A DNA stretch of 64,000 nucleotides from Trichomonas vaginalis G3 (GCF_026262505.1 NC_067208.1:16873962-16937961), one strand, 5' to 3'; shown: positions 1 through 10,394, counted from the stretch's first letter. Translations and numbers: made by a program. The notes: generated by a model from the sequence alone, not told the origin.

Positions 1-1554
1 GAAACAGACCTGCTCTCGATTGAGCAAATCCTACAAATTTCTGACTTCATTGCAGAGACAAGGCCGAATGATTTGAGATATGTCTTCAAAGTTTGCAAAA
101 AACTTTTACAAAAAAATAATTTACAGAATGGATACTCATTATTCACTAGATCGCAGCATTTACGCGCATTACTTGTTAAAGAGAACCTCATTACCGGTTT
201 CATACCCCCTCAATTCATTCCTAAAACCCAAGATGAAATTTTCGAAATCTTCCAACCACAGTCGTTCGAACATGCCATACTCTGGGATGACTTAGACCAT
301 CTCCAAAAACTCTGTCTCTACCCAGAGTTTGACTACAATATCTCTCTAAACGGAACTACTTTAATTGATATGTCAACAAAGTACGGATCCGTCACTTGCT
401 TCCGTTATCTGCTCATGAACAATGCTCGAATCACAAATATTACCCTTGAAAACTCATTTATCGGTAACAATTACGAGATTGTTCATATTTGTGAAAGATC
501 TCTTCCTATTACAGCGATTTGTATGATAAATGCTGTTCACAACTATCATAACGAGACAGTACAATACTTACAAACCAAATATAGGCTTGATTACACATGG
601 TCTAATGCGTTTTATTCATGTAATTTACCATGTTTCTTCAACAAACTATTTTTAACAAATGACATCAATTCTGTTGATTCCCAAGGCAATAATGCATTGA
701 TGGTAAGTGTTAAAGCAGGTATTTGTCCTGTTGTTGAGTTTCTTTTGGACAACAACGCTATGATTGATAAAAAGAATGGACAAGGAAATACTCCTTTGAT
801 GTTGGCCGCTCAAAACAACCAAACAAAAGTCATTTCTCTTCTTTTGAAGAGAGGAAGCCAAATGGAGATGCAAGGATCGAATGGAAAAACTCCTTTGTTG
901 CATGCAGCTTCTTGTGATAAACTAGAAAGTGTTGTTTTACTTCTGAAAAATGGTGCAAATATCGAAAGTAAAGATGGAAATGAAAGAACACCTTTGATTT
1001 ACGCATCAATGAATGGAAAAACAGATATTGTGAATGTTCTACTTGATTTCGGAGCAAACACAGAAGCAAGGGATCATCAGATGTGGACATCTTTAATGAT
1101 CGCTTCTCATTATAATCGCGTTGAAGTTGTCAAACTCCTTTTGGAAAGAAATGCTGATAAAGAAGCTGCTGATGTCCAAAATTTGACTTCAATTCTGATT
1201 GCAACTGAGAATAACAATGTTGATGTTGTTAAACTACTTGTTGACAAAGGTTGTAATATAGAGGCATGCGGATTCAATGGAATGACTGCTTTGTTGAGTG
1301 CAAATTCTAAAAACTATGTTAACATCATGAAAATTTTGCTGGAAAAGAATGCAAATATCGAACATCATGATGTTAATGGAAGAACTCCTTTGATTTACGC
1401 AGCTATGAATAATAATGTTGAAGCGTTTAAATTACTTATTGAATATAAGGCTGATATCAATGCTACAGATAATGATGGATTTAATTCATTGAATTACGCA
1501 ACACAAAATAACTGTGAACAAATTTTGGAAATTCTTTCAGGACTTTCTAAATAA
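1..1554 (+). CDS. Ankyrin repeat protein (DUF3447 type), 5' end outside window
   Basis: The frame is open from base 1, so the start lies upstream of the window; 517 codons are visible. The first 180 or so residues resemble the DUF3447 region that precedes ankyrin repeats in trichomonad proteins (SLNGTTLIDMSTKYGSV). About nine ankyrin repeats follow, with cores such as GNTPLMLAAQNN, GKTPLLHAAS, ERTPLIYASMNG and GRTPLIYAAMNNN, each ending in a helix like VVKLLLERNADKEA. The repeats build a protein-binding surface; the partner cannot be told from sequence. This is one of the largest gene families in Trichomonas. No signal peptide or membrane segment is visible in the part present. A stop followed by AAAA (TAAAAAG) suits the UAAA-type polyadenylation signal of trichomonads. 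Confidence 0.9.
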   Translation, partial: ETDLLSIEQILQISDFIAETRPNDLRYVFKVCKKLLQKNNLQNGYSLFTRSQHLRALLVKENLITGFIPPQFIPKTQDEIFEIFQPQSFEHAILWDDLDHLQKLCLYPEFDYNISLNGTTLIDMSTKYGSVTCFRYLLMNNARITNITLENSFIGNNYEIVHICERSLPITAICMINAVHNYHNETVQYLQTKYRLDYTWSNAFYSCNLPCFFNKLFLTNDINSVDSQGNNALMVSVKAGICPVVEFLLDNNAMIDKKNGQGNTPLMLAAQNNQTKVISLLLKRGSQMEMQGSNGKTPLLHAASCDKLESVVLLLKNGANIESKDGNERTPLIYASMNGKTDIVNVLLDFGANTEARDHQMWTSLMIASHYNRVEVVKLLLERNADKEAADVQNLTSILIATENNNVDVVKLLVDKGCNIEACGFNGMTALLSANSKNYVNIMKILLEKNANIEHHDVNGRTPLIYAAMNNNVEAFKLLIEYKADINATDNDGFNSLNYATQNNCEQILEILSGLSK

Positions 1555-2111
1555 AAAGAAATTATTGTTTTTTGTTGAGAATCTGTTTTAAAGTTTTTTT
1601 TTCTTTTCTTTTCCTATATTGAAAATACCATCCTACTGTATATTTCCCTATATTTACATTCGTATCCATCAATGAAATGAGTCAACATTAACTGTACAAC
1701 TATCAAGATTTTTTTCTAATATCGGATATTTCCGGTCACTGTATAAACTTTGTTGTTCTAATTTGGATTGTCTTATTATAATTTTTTGTGTATGTATTCT
1801 GATTTTTTCCAAAAATTATTGGAATATTTTTTTTATGATATAAAATTGAGTTTTTATTTAAATAAAAGCAATATTCAAACAAGATAATGTCTGTTTGTTA
1901 TTTGAAAATAAATTAACTCTATTAAAATCCTTTTTCCAAATGAGATTTTTAGTTTAAACATGGATTTTAACTATTGTTAAATATAGAAATCTCAGAAATC
2001 CTATGTTGCAATTTTGGAAAGTTGTTTCAATTATTGAAAGGATTCTTATCTAATTTTTTTTTCCTGAATTTTCAAATCATACGGAAAATTTTCGAAATTT
2101 CAAAATTTACT
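1555..2111. other. AT-rich intergenic region
   Basis: About 560 bases of T- and A-rich sequence between two genes on the same strand. I see no RNA gene, repeat or convincing small reading frame. Its right end holds the initiator of the next gene. Confidence 0.5.
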
Positions 2112-2124
2112 TCATTTTTCATTA
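2112..2124 (+). promoter_or_regulatory. Perfect trichomonad initiator (Inr) overlapping the start codon
   Basis: TCATTTTTCATTA matches the consensus TCAYTWYTCATTA at all 13 positions. Its last A is the first base of the ATG of the next gene, so transcription from the A of TCA would give a leader of about ten bases, typical of Trichomonas. It fixes the start of the gene at 2124. Confidence 0.85.
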
Positions 2125-2729
2125 TGCCAAACAGAGAATTCCCATGGAAGGTTAACACTTATGGCTGTTTCGAGGAGCCAGAAGAGGAGGAAGAGATCGA
2201 TGAGATCGAAGATGATTCTATGGTGGTAATTTTACCAGAAGAAATTGCAGATCATATTATAGAGAGAACTCTCAATCCACATCCTTTTGCAAATTACATT
2301 TACGATAAATATGTTCATGCACAATCAGAAGGGCTTAAAATTTGTATCATGAATTTTATTCTCAAACTCTATTGTTCAGAAGAAAGAAGGAGAGATCCAT
2401 CAAACAAAAGGTTCATGGAAAAACTCAGTGTACTCCGCCAAGCTGTCGCTCTCATTTTTTGGAGTCATTTGATGTGTGATGAGCAGAGAGGTTCTTATAT
2501 CAGTGATTATCCTGACAAAAAGAAAGTATATCACTGGGCTGGAATGCTCGATGTTCTTGCAAGGGATTACGCATCAACACACCAGGAATCGCGTGAAGTT
2601 GTTCATGAACTATGCATGGCACGTAACAGGCTCAGGGATGAAGTCACACAGGGAATCTACCCAGATCTTGAATTTCCTATTCCATCTGTTGAAGAATTCA
2701 AAAACTATATGAACATTCAAGTTTGTTAG
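2124..2729 (+). CDS. Hypothetical 201-aa protein with acidic N-terminus
   Basis: The start at 2124 is chosen because the perfect Inr overlaps it; the frame is open further upstream but that part is AT-rich and lacks an earlier ATG in good context. Residues 1-35 hold an acidic run (EEPEEEEEIDEIEDD). The rest is mostly helical with conserved-looking segments such as EEIADHIIERTLNPHPFANY and QAVALIFWSHLMC. No membrane segment, signal peptide or catalytic motif is visible. I do not recognise the family. The precise Inr and even codon use suggest an expressed host gene, cytosolic or nuclear by default. Confidence 0.75.
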   Translation: MPNREFPWKVNTYGCFEEPEEEEEIDEIEDDSMVVILPEEIADHIIERTLNPHPFANYIYDKYVHAQSEGLKICIMNFILKLYCSEERRRDPSNKRFMEKLSVLRQAVALIFWSHLMCDEQRGSYISDYPDKKKVYHWAGMLDVLARDYASTHQESREVVHELCMARNRLRDEVTQGIYPDLEFPIPSVEEFKNYMNIQVC

Positions 2730-3120
2730 TGTTTACAAAAATTTACATGGTGATGAAAAGAAAGGAAATCCGGTTTATAATTTGGAATTATGCATTTTAT
2801 TTGATAATGTTTTTTTTATTATTTAAAATGATTTTGATGTTTGAATTTTTTATATATTATTGAACGAAATGCGTAAGTTTTCATAGCTTAAATGCCTTTA
2901 AATCACTGTGTTATCCTATATTGAAGGTGAATTTCGCAAATACATGATTATTGATAATAGACGAATTACTGAAAACAGTAAGATCATTTTGGAAATATTA
3001 GTGTCAATATTTGTGTTGGAAATCTTGAATATCAATAAAACAACTTATAAATTCAAAATTATAATGATAAAATTACAAAAATTCTGCATTAATATATAAT
3101 TTAAATAATAAAATATTTAT
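2730..3120. other. AT-rich intergenic region between convergent genes
   Basis: About 390 bases between the 3' ends of two convergent genes. A 63-codon frame at 2908-3099 is low-complexity and Ile/Lys-rich and is not supported. Nothing else is seen. Confidence 0.5.
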
Positions 3121-4932
3121 TTACAAACTAGTTCTCTTCGAAGCTCTCTTAGGACCATACATTCTATTAATAATTCCTTCCAATGTGGAAGGTTGGACAG
3201 CTGTGTACTTCTCAGGGTGATTTGCAAATCCGGAATCATGCCATCTCATGTAAAAACTCTCAAATTTAGAGTGCGTCTTAGAAATTGCTTCATTCATGAT
3301 TGGTTCCATCAATTTCGCATTCTTTAAGCAGTAAGAATTATGTTTCTGCTGTATTTCAAGCACTGCTTCTTTGAAATTCTTGAATTTCGACTTCAAAATC
3401 GATTTCTGTTGAGGAGTTAGTTTTTGGCCTTTTTTAACACCATCGAAAGCAGAATTATACGAGAGAATAGCGAAAGCTTTGTTCCATGTTTCATTCATGT
3501 ATATCTTCTGGGCATCTTGGATGGTATTTTCTAACATATTTTTGAAATCTTGAGGAACAATGGCGCTAAACTCTGGTTTGCTCTCGATCGCGATGTACGC
3601 GTAGTGAGCATTATTCATAAGGAATAATTGTCTTAAGACAATATCTGTGTAATGCGTTGATTTTTCTCTGACATTTTTATCTAAAGCAGCAAGTACCTGT
3701 GGAACGTAATTCTCGAGTGATTGACTGATTACTTGGGAAAGGCCAAGTCTGTATTGCGTTAAACTAATCAAGAACAAGATTACATTCGAAACTAAAGCGC
3801 TAACTCCTCCACTCGCTGGAACACTGTTAGGATCATGATGTTCAACAGCTGACTTAAACTGTCCTAATATGCGTTCGATGTTAATATGGAATGAATGTGA
3901 TAATTGAGCTAATTGAACCGCATATGTCGAAAAATCTTCTTCATTCACAAGAGATTCGAGTACTTCGACAATCGTGCCAACAAGATCGATCTCAAGCAAT
4001 ATATCAATATGAGCTTGGACGTTTGCTTGAAGGGCATCAATGATTTTGATAAACATCGCAAAACAGGGGGTGAAACTTGAATTAAATGGGGTCTGGTATT
4101 TATCTCCGAAAACAGCGAGTGCGAAAGCTCTTTCGCGCTTGTAAAAGAAACCAACTAGATTAGCTACTGTGTGAACAGGATGTTGATGTTTTTGATATGT
4201 AGGTAAATCTAAGACATTAAGAGGTCCTGGTAAAACAACACGCTTTTTGGCTTCGGCAACAATTGCTCCTAAGCTTTCTTCTATCGCTTTTATTCTTGCT
4301 TTGTTGTAAATTGAAATATGTTCTGTACATCGGATTTTGTCTAAGGCAAATGCCATTCTATTCATTTTCTTTAGAAGCTCCTCTGGTACAGGATAAATGG
4401 GATTCTCGTATTTCGAATCAGTAATGACGAATTTGCCATTTTCGAATGCAAAGTTCGTAATAAGAATAGCTGTGGCTGAGCGATTAGCCAAATCAGCAAA
4501 AAATGTTAAAACATTTGATTTTGCTGTATCAAGAAGTCTGCTTAAATTTTGTCTTTCTTGATATGCGTCTTCAAATTGAAATCTGTTCAAGTATGTACGC
4601 GATTCAATAGCAGTATTCATAGCATCCATGTAATTATCGAAATTTTCTTCAATATTTGTTTGTAATATTGGAGCTAAACGCTTAGAAGTATTGATTTGAT
4701 CCTGAATTTCTTTGATATAGTTCTTGACTCTAACAATATTCTTATAAACATTCTGTTGCTGATTCATTTTGTTATATAATTCTGTTAAGCTGTTCTCTTG
4801 AGTTGCAAAATTTGAAATGAATTTCTGAATTGTTGATTCCAGATGGTTTAACTGCGAAGAAGTTGTTTCGTACGCCTTTTCAAGAATACGTAACTGTTCT
4901 TCTGGGTCGGCAATCCTTTTAGAATCATCCAT
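3121..4932 (-). CDS. EXO70: Exocyst complex subunit Exo70-like protein
   Basis: A 603-residue, almost wholly helical protein. Residues 8-110 form a coiled coil (heptads such as LEKAYETTSSQLNHLESTIQ), as at the N-terminus of Exo70. The last 100 residues carry the family-like end: KSKFKNFKEAVLEIQQKH, then SKFESFYMRWHDS and a Tyr-x-x-x-x-P-x-x-L-E-x-I-I-x-x-M-Y-like terminus (YTAVQPSTLEGIINRMYG). Exo70 helps tether secretory vesicles to the plasma membrane and binds phosphoinositides through a basic C-terminal patch; the basic tail GPKRASKRTSL fits this. The length is close to yeast Exo70 (623 aa). The call rests on the C-terminal pattern and overall architecture, so another multisubunit tethering (CATCHR) protein remains possible. 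Confidence 0.7.
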   Translation of the reverse strand: MDDSKRIADPEEQLRILEKAYETTSSQLNHLESTIQKFISNFATQENSLTELYNKMNQQQNVYKNIVRVKNYIKEIQDQINTSKRLAPILQTNIEENFDNYMDAMNTAIESRTYLNRFQFEDAYQERQNLSRLLDTAKSNVLTFFADLANRSATAILITNFAFENGKFVITDSKYENPIYPVPEELLKKMNRMAFALDKIRCTEHISIYNKARIKAIEESLGAIVAEAKKRVVLPGPLNVLDLPTYQKHQHPVHTVANLVGFFYKRERAFALAVFGDKYQTPFNSSFTPCFAMFIKIIDALQANVQAHIDILLEIDLVGTIVEVLESLVNEEDFSTYAVQLAQLSHSFHINIERILGQFKSAVEHHDPNSVPASGGVSALVSNVILFLISLTQYRLGLSQVISQSLENYVPQVLAALDKNVREKSTHYTDIVLRQLFLMNNAHYAYIAIESKPEFSAIVPQDFKNMLENTIQDAQKIYMNETWNKAFAILSYNSAFDGVKKGQKLTPQQKSILKSKFKNFKEAVLEIQQKHNSYCLKNAKLMEPIMNEAISKTHSKFESFYMRWHDSGFANHPEKYTAVQPSTLEGIINRMYGPKRASKRTSL

Positions 4933-5277
4933 CTGTTGTTTTTGATTTCAAAAAAAAAATGTGATTACATTCAAATTTTGAATAAGAAGTTTATTTTTTC
5001 TGATTTAAGGAAATTTAGATTGTAATAGCAAATACAAGATAGTTATATTTTCATTCAAAATTTGAATTGAGGGAGTAAAAGTTTGAGAGGAGAACTATAA
5101 ACATTTTGCTCATCATTAGGAATCGATATGAACATTATGTATACAATTGAAATTGTTGATGATTCGAGAAATTTCGAGAGTTTTCGTTTTTTCTAAATGT
5201 AAAAATTGCAATGACAACCGAAGCGTTTCAATAAATTATGTTCTTTTAGGTAATGAAATTCAGGAAACATAAAATTT
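4933..5277. other. Upstream region of the Exo70-like gene
   Basis: About 345 bases, AT-rich, between the start of the Exo70-like gene and the end of the next minus-strand gene. A poly-T tract on the minus strand lies just before the Exo70-like start. No clear Inr is found. Confidence 0.45.
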
Positions 5278-6261
5278 TTAATTTTTCTTTATCCTTATCG
5301 CAACATTCATTGACATTCTTGTTGGTTTTGTTCTTTTGAAGCATTCTTTGATTATATGGCTATTTCCTGAGTAGATGGCCGCATCTAAGCATTTATGAGT
5401 TATTTTAACCGGGTATTCCGAAATTAAGTACATAAAGATCTTTTCTGCGCCATTATATGCACATGATTCAAGTAGAAGTAGATTTTCGAACATTTGAGTG
5501 TATTGAACTCTGTCATAATGTAAGATTTTCGGATTTTTCTCGAGTTGGATGAGAAATTCATCGATGTTGTCGGCCTTGATAAGCTCTACAAACTTTGTTG
5601 TATCCATAGACTCTGGTGGAGTCTTTTCTCTCTCATGAAAGATTCTGAATTTCTCTCGCGTCAAAAAGCTTCTCATTCGCCTCATATCCACATAGTCCAT
5701 CATTTGCATGTGTTCCATCATTTCCATCTCTTCTAGCATCTCTGGATCAGGAAAATCAAAATCTTCTGGATCTCCTCTTGGTCTGTACCTTCCCATTGGC
5801 ATGTATCCCATATGTGACATCATTCCCATTGAAGGCCTCATTCCCATCTCTGGATATTCCATCGTCGACATTTCCATGTCAGGATCCATTTCCCCGGAGC
5901 GAATCCTTTCTTGTATATCTTCGTCAGTGATATCATCATCCATAAATCCTTTTTGTTTTATGTGATACTCCTTTTTAACCATTTCAGACAGTTGATGAGC
6001 CAAATCATTATTATAATATGGGTCTTTATATCTCATGCGGAGAACCATAAGTATTACTGAAGGTGATATATCGTATTTTGCTATTAAAGTTGTCTTGATC
6101 CTTTCGAAAAGCATTTTAACGTCATCTTTCGATAATTTTGCTTTAGGATTGAATATGTCATTGCAAAGCTCTATGTAGTCTTTGTACATCACCATGAACT
6201 CTTGAATTGCTTGCCTATCAAAACGTCTATTCGATTTCATATTGAAGAAATGATTTTCCAT
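5278..6261 (-). CDS. DUF3447/ankyrin-family protein with Met-rich insert
   Basis: Of two possible starts I use the ATG at 6261 (327 aa). Residues 1-100 match the N-terminal region of the other DUF3447 ankyrin proteins here (FDRQAIQEFMVMYKDYIELC, then an ISPSVILMVLRMRYKD helix). Residues about 125-195 are a Met-rich, low-complexity linker (MGMRPSMGMMSHMGYMPMGR, then EEMEMMEHMQMMDY). The C-terminal 100 residues resemble degenerate ankyrin units (FVELIKADNIDEFLIQLEKN, LLLLESCAYNGAEKIFMYLI) and end in a basic tail. A regulatory or scaffold role is likely but the partner is unknown. It lies 419 bases from, and divergent to, the S9 gene. Confidence 0.75.
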   Translation of the reverse strand: MENHFFNMKSNRRFDRQAIQEFMVMYKDYIELCNDIFNPKAKLSKDDVKMLFERIKTTLIAKYDISPSVILMVLRMRYKDPYYNNDLAHQLSEMVKKEYHIKQKGFMDDDITDEDIQERIRSGEMDPDMEMSTMEYPEMGMRPSMGMMSHMGYMPMGRYRPRGDPEDFDFPDPEMLEEMEMMEHMQMMDYVDMRRMRSFLTREKFRIFHEREKTPPESMDTTKFVELIKADNIDEFLIQLEKNPKILHYDRVQYTQMFENLLLLESCAYNGAEKIFMYLISEYPVKITHKCLDAAIYSGNSHIIKECFKRTKPTRMSMNVAIRIKKN

Positions 6262-6680
6262 CAAATTTGAGAGAAATTTTTGGTTGTTTTCAAAATGATG
6301 TAATTACGTTTTCTACTTGAATTCAATGATTATGTCCGAAGTACATTAAGAGCTATTCTAAATTTTGTCAAGAAACTCCAAAATTTTTGAGATTGTTTTG
6401 AAATTGAAATCAAACAGCAATACTGTTATGATGTTTGATATGTGCTCGCTACATTATTGATGATTTTTTATATAAAATCGTACAAAACCGAATAAACGCA
6501 TAAAATGAAAAATCCGTGAAACTATCTTTGAGAGTTATTGATACTAAAATTCATTGTTGGAGCTGATCTTTATTTCATTGCCAAACTTAAAAATAGGCAA
6601 ATCCGATGATAGCGTCTGTTTTTTATTTTTGAGAGGATTTGTAAATTTTGTTTTGGTCCGTTCGATCCTTTCCAGGATAA
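6262..6680. other. Divergent intergenic region (ankyrin gene / S9)
   Basis: About 420 bases between two divergent starts. On the plus strand, just before the S9 ATG, the stretch gatcctttcc (6664-6673) resembles the CCTTTT-type (M5) start-site motif described for trichomonad genes lacking an Inr. Nothing else stands out. Confidence 0.4.
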
Positions 6681-7238
6681 ATGTCGAGTCGTAACTTCTC
6701 TCGTACATTCAAGAAGCCAATGCGTCCTTACGAGAAGGAACGTATGCACAAGGAGCTTCAGGTCGTTGGTGAATACGGCCTCAAGAACAAGCGTGAAATC
6801 TGGCGTGTTTCATATACACTTTCTAAGATCCGCCACGCTGCTCGTGAGCTTCTTACACTTCCAGAGAATGATTCAAAGCGTATCTTCGAAGGTGCTGCTC
6901 TTCTTCGCCGCCTTACAAAGCTCGGTGTTCTCGATGAGTCCAAGCAAAAGCTCGATTATGTTCTTTCTCTCACAGTCAACGATCTTATGGATCGCCGTCT
7001 TCAAACACAAGTTCACAAGCGCGCTCTTGCAAATTCAGTTCACCACGCTCGTACTCTTGTTTCTCACCGCCACATCTCCGTTGAGAATCAGCTCGTCAAC
7101 CAGCCAGCTTTCCTCGTTTGGAAAGAATCTGAAAAGAACATCAAATACGCTGATACATCTGTTATGACCACCGAGAAACTCGGCCGTAAGAAACGTATGC
7201 GGGCTCACGCACAAACAAAGAAGGCTGATGAAGAGTAA
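6681..7238 (+). CDS. RPS9: 40S ribosomal protein S9 (uS4)
   Basis: The 185-residue protein matches eukaryotic S9/uS4 through its length. It begins with the characteristic basic N-terminus ([19 protein letters not shown]). RREIW-like and ALLRRL segments follow, then the S4 RNA-binding domain at about residues 105-160 ([20 protein letters not shown], then [16 protein letters not shown]). The tail is basic ([18 protein letters not shown]). The protein is part of the body of the small ribosomal subunit near the mRNA entry site and binds 18S rRNA early in assembly. C-ending codons are frequent, unlike neighbouring genes, as expected for a highly expressed host gene. Confidence 0.95.
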   Translation: MSSRNFSRTFKKPMRPYEKERMHKELQVVGEYGLKNKREIWRVSYTLSKIRHAARELLTLPENDSKRIFEGAALLRRLTKLGVLDESKQKLDYVLSLTVNDLMDRRLQTQVHKRALANSVHHARTLVSHRHISVENQLVNQPAFLVWKESEKNIKYADTSVMTTEKLGRKKRMRAHAQTKKADEE

Positions 7239-7378
7239 ATAAATTATCTTTTATATATTTTCATTTATAAAATTGTATTCTCAAAGCCTACCAATTTGAT
7301 GTACTATTACCTAGTTTAACTGAATGATTTTAATGTAAAATTATGATTTAAATCTCAAAAAAATTATGTTATTTAAAT

Positions 7379-8032
7379 TTATTCCAAAATCATAAGAATA
7401 AACAAGTTCAAATTAGAAAGCGTATGATAGCAATTACATTTTGGTATTGAAGGAAGTACTAAATTGGGAAGCATTTGGAAAATTTTATCATCAGTATATT
7501 GGAGCCATAAATCAAGACTTGTAACAGCTTTATCTGTTTGGCAGCGAGGTCCTGGTATAGTGTAGTTAGTTTGATACATTTTATTAGCACCTATTGCATA
7601 ATACCAATTAGAATTATTAACAATTCCGTCAATAAGGGTTTCATGAGTCGATGATAAAGCTAATCCGTTAAATGAATTAAATTTACCAATAGTGATATTA
7701 CATTCAGGAGATATAGCTTCAATACTTACATCAGCAGATATATTAGAATAAAGAGGATTAGAACTTTGATTCAAATAGTCATACTCTGAAGAGAGTTCGT
7801 TTTCGAATCGAAACAGATAATTAAATGTAGAATTGACTTTAAAGTTATCATTAATATAACCCATAATGCTGAACATATGTTTTGTATTTATGAAATAAAC
7901 TTGATAAAAAGCTTTTTCCTTATTTGAATCAAAAAGCTGACGAGTAGCTGTATCATGATGAAATATTTTTAGCCAATTCCTGCCGGATACATGGTCAATG
8001 TTGTATCCGTTGTATAGGCTTGTCCAATCCAG
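7379..8032 (-). pseudogene. Remnant of an unrecognised gene, 5' end lost
   Basis: An open frame of 217 codons runs from just after a stop (8033-8035) to 7379. It lacks an ATG until the codon at 7876, yet the stretch before that reads as ordinary protein (LDWTSLYNGYNIDHVSGRNW, then FHHDTATRQLFDSNKEKAFY). The part after the ATG (165 aa) continues without a break in character. This suggests the 3' portion of a longer gene that lost its beginning. Composition is rich in Asn, Tyr and Ser with a few Cys (PECNITIG, PRCQTD, KCNCYHT), which would suit an extracellular protein, but I do not recognise the family. If translated, the ATG at 7876 would give a 165-aa product. Confidence 0.5.
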
Positions 8033-8099
8033 CTAACTCTTAAGTTTTATGAATAAGGTTAATTTTGAATTGAAATGTTTACATTGTTTTTTGAAATTG

Positions 8100-8112
8100 T
8101 CACTTTTCTTAT
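8100..8112 (+). promoter_or_regulatory. Probable initiator of the ankyrin gene at 8122
   Basis: TCACTTTTCTTAT matches most positions of TCAYTWYTCATTA and lies 10 bases before the ATG, the usual spacing in trichomonads. Confidence 0.6.
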
Positions 8113-8121
8113 TCTAAAAAA

Positions 8122-9321
8122 ATGAGTGAAAGTGAAAAAACCTTTGATCGATCTATCTATGATTCATTAATCGTCAAATACAATGACTATATTGGCACAG
8201 TTAGATCCATTTTTCAACTTCAAACAAATGAAACAGCATCTTTATACAATTTAATTTCTCAAAATTTGATTCAGAAATATAAAGTACCGGGTTCATGCAT
8301 ACTTCAAATGGTAGCTCGTGCTCTTGAATATAATGATCGCTATATTATAGGTTATTGGGAATTATTTAAAAAGATATACTTAGAATTCAAACCAAGTCTT
8401 AATTTTCCTGGACTAAGTACTCGTATAAGATGTTTAATTGCAAAAGAATTAGGAATTATAACTAACATAAGCCCTTTCGAAATGAATTTTTCTCAAAAAT
8501 CAGTTCAAGAAAATTTAAACGTATACAAAAGTGACAATATTTTATATTCGATTTATAAAAATGATTTTGAACTGTTCAAGCAATTTGCTAATGCAGATGG
8601 TTTTGATGCCAATCAAGTCATTGACGATAAAACTTTATTAGAATGGGCTTCTTATTACGGAACAATTGAAATTTTTAGATATCTTAGAAATTATGGAGCA
8701 GAATTAACTGAAAATTGTCAAGTCTATAGTTATATTGGTCGTAATAGCGTGATTATTAATGAAACAATGAATGGTATTAAACATAAAAGTAGCAAATGCA
8801 TTGAAACAAGTATATGTTCTCATCAAATTGATTTTCCAATTTATTTTTACATGAATTTTGGTTACGAACTGCCGCTTGAAGAAGCAGCAATGTACTTCAA
8901 TCTTCACTGCTTTTTAGCAATGTTTTGCGAATTGAAAGGTGCTGATTTTTGCTTAATTTGTTCGCCCTCGTTTGGAATCCCTTCTTTAATTGAAGATTTG
9001 TTAGAAAATTGCAAAGCATTTTCCGATTTCGGACATTTATTACTTCATGCGATGAATAACTGTCCTGAAGATGTTGTATTATATGTCTTGGATATCATTG
9101 TTGAAAAGGGATTTGATGTGAATTATATTGACGAGAATAATAAGAGTCCAATAATGATTGCAATAGGAAAAATCTTTAAGAGAGTTGTTAAGTCACTTAT
9201 TGACAAAGGATGTGACATAAATAAGGAATATGAAAACAATATATCACCAATTATGTATGCTAAGATGCTAAATCTAAGAGACATTGTAGATATTCTTATA
9301 GATAGTGGTGCTGAAGATTAA
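8122..9321 (+). CDS. DUF3447 ankyrin repeat protein
   Basis: A 399-residue protein. The start is supported by the Inr just upstream. Residues 8-100 form the helical N-terminal region shared with other trichomonad DUF3447 proteins (SIYDSLIVKYNDYIGTVRSI, then KYKVPGSCILQMVARALEYN). Residues about 135-200 hold the central segment (DNILYSIYKNDFELFKQFAN, then DKTLLEWASYYGTIEIFRYL). The C-terminus has three ankyrin repeats (DENNKSPIMIAIGK, YENNISPIMYAKML). It probably acts as a binding scaffold in the cytosol. There is no signal peptide, and its target is unknown. Confidence 0.88.
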   Translation: MSESEKTFDRSIYDSLIVKYNDYIGTVRSIFQLQTNETASLYNLISQNLIQKYKVPGSCILQMVARALEYNDRYIIGYWELFKKIYLEFKPSLNFPGLSTRIRCLIAKELGIITNISPFEMNFSQKSVQENLNVYKSDNILYSIYKNDFELFKQFANADGFDANQVIDDKTLLEWASYYGTIEIFRYLRNYGAELTENCQVYSYIGRNSVIINETMNGIKHKSSKCIETSICSHQIDFPIYFYMNFGYELPLEEAAMYFNLHCFLAMFCELKGADFCLICSPSFGIPSLIEDLLENCKAFSDFGHLLLHAMNNCPEDVVLYVLDIIVEKGFDVNYIDENNKSPIMIAIGKIFKRVVKSLIDKGCDINKEYENNISPIMYAKMLNLRDIVDILIDSGAED

Positions 9322-10293
9322 AACTTATTAAATAATAGTTAATGCTGTGTTCAAAAAATCAAATATTTAAATGTTATTAGCTTTATATATAAATAGTGAG
9401 TTTTTTGCCTACTCAAATACTCTTTATTGTATTCCTTCGTATTTTCAGATCGAATTTTACAAAAAAAATGCCAAAAAGATTTCTGAATGAATTCCATATT
9501 TGATATACTCAAATTAAGGAAAACATAAAAAATATAATACAATATTGTTCGAATTTTAAGAAAATTAGTGAGTGATTTATGAAATCAAAATAAGATTTGT
9601 CCAAATTAGATGGAGAACATATATCAATCATCACGATATTATGTATTGATTTTATTTGCAACCATATCTCAACCCCATCGTTAGGAACCCTAAAATATCA
9701 CAGATGATTTTCTGAAATCCTAAAAATATAAGTAAATTAGATACTTTATGTATACATGGCACGGCGGGCGCAAAAAGTGACAAAATAGAATACCTATGGT
9801 GGCAAAACAAAGGAAACATTTTTGTAAGGCAAACATTATATCAAATACCTTTACTTTGTAATAAGAAATATAATTATCACGAAATTACAAATAAATATTG
9901 TTTAATATAATTAATAGCAAAATTCTTTTTTATTATTTCCCTTAAGACCTTACTTATTAAGTATACGTATAACAAGCTTGTACTGCATGTATTAGTTAAT
10001 AGAACAAAAGAAAATGAGCTCAAATGAAAAAAATTTTCATGCTATTTTGGAAATATGCATATTCGAAGTATGAGAGTTGTAAACACTGAGAATTTTAAGC
10101 TTTGGTTGATGATAGTCTTTAATTTTTCTTGAAGTAGTAAATTATTTGATATGAAAATTTAATGGCCAGCATAATCAATCTTGCGTTTCGTTTCTTGATT
10201 GAGAAACGATGATTGTGTGCTAATGAATTATTGCGTCTGACAGGTTATGATTATGGATACCTGAAATTAAGCTTTTATGGGAAACATCACCGA

Positions 10294-10307
10294 GCGCCAT
10301 TTGGCGC
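10294..10307. repeat. GC-rich hairpin GCGCCA-TT-TGGCGC
   Basis: Perfect 6-bp inverted repeat with a 2-base loop in AT-rich surroundings. One of a family of short hairpins found across the window. Confidence 0.7.
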
Positions 10308-10394
10308 CCCTAATGCTGTTTCTATCGGTATGATTAAGGAGCTTTCTTATGCACTTTCATCACTTGAACTTGAACGCTACAAGATATATGCCCC

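Noticed and set aside
2908-3099. 63-codon frame in a 3' intergenic region
   Set aside because: Low-complexity Ile/Lys/Asn sequence as expected from AT-rich DNA by chance.
10180-10220. Possible small nuclear or transfer RNA at the CGTTTCT/AGAAACG stem
   Set aside because: No cloverleaf, B-box or known snRNA motif could be found around the stem.
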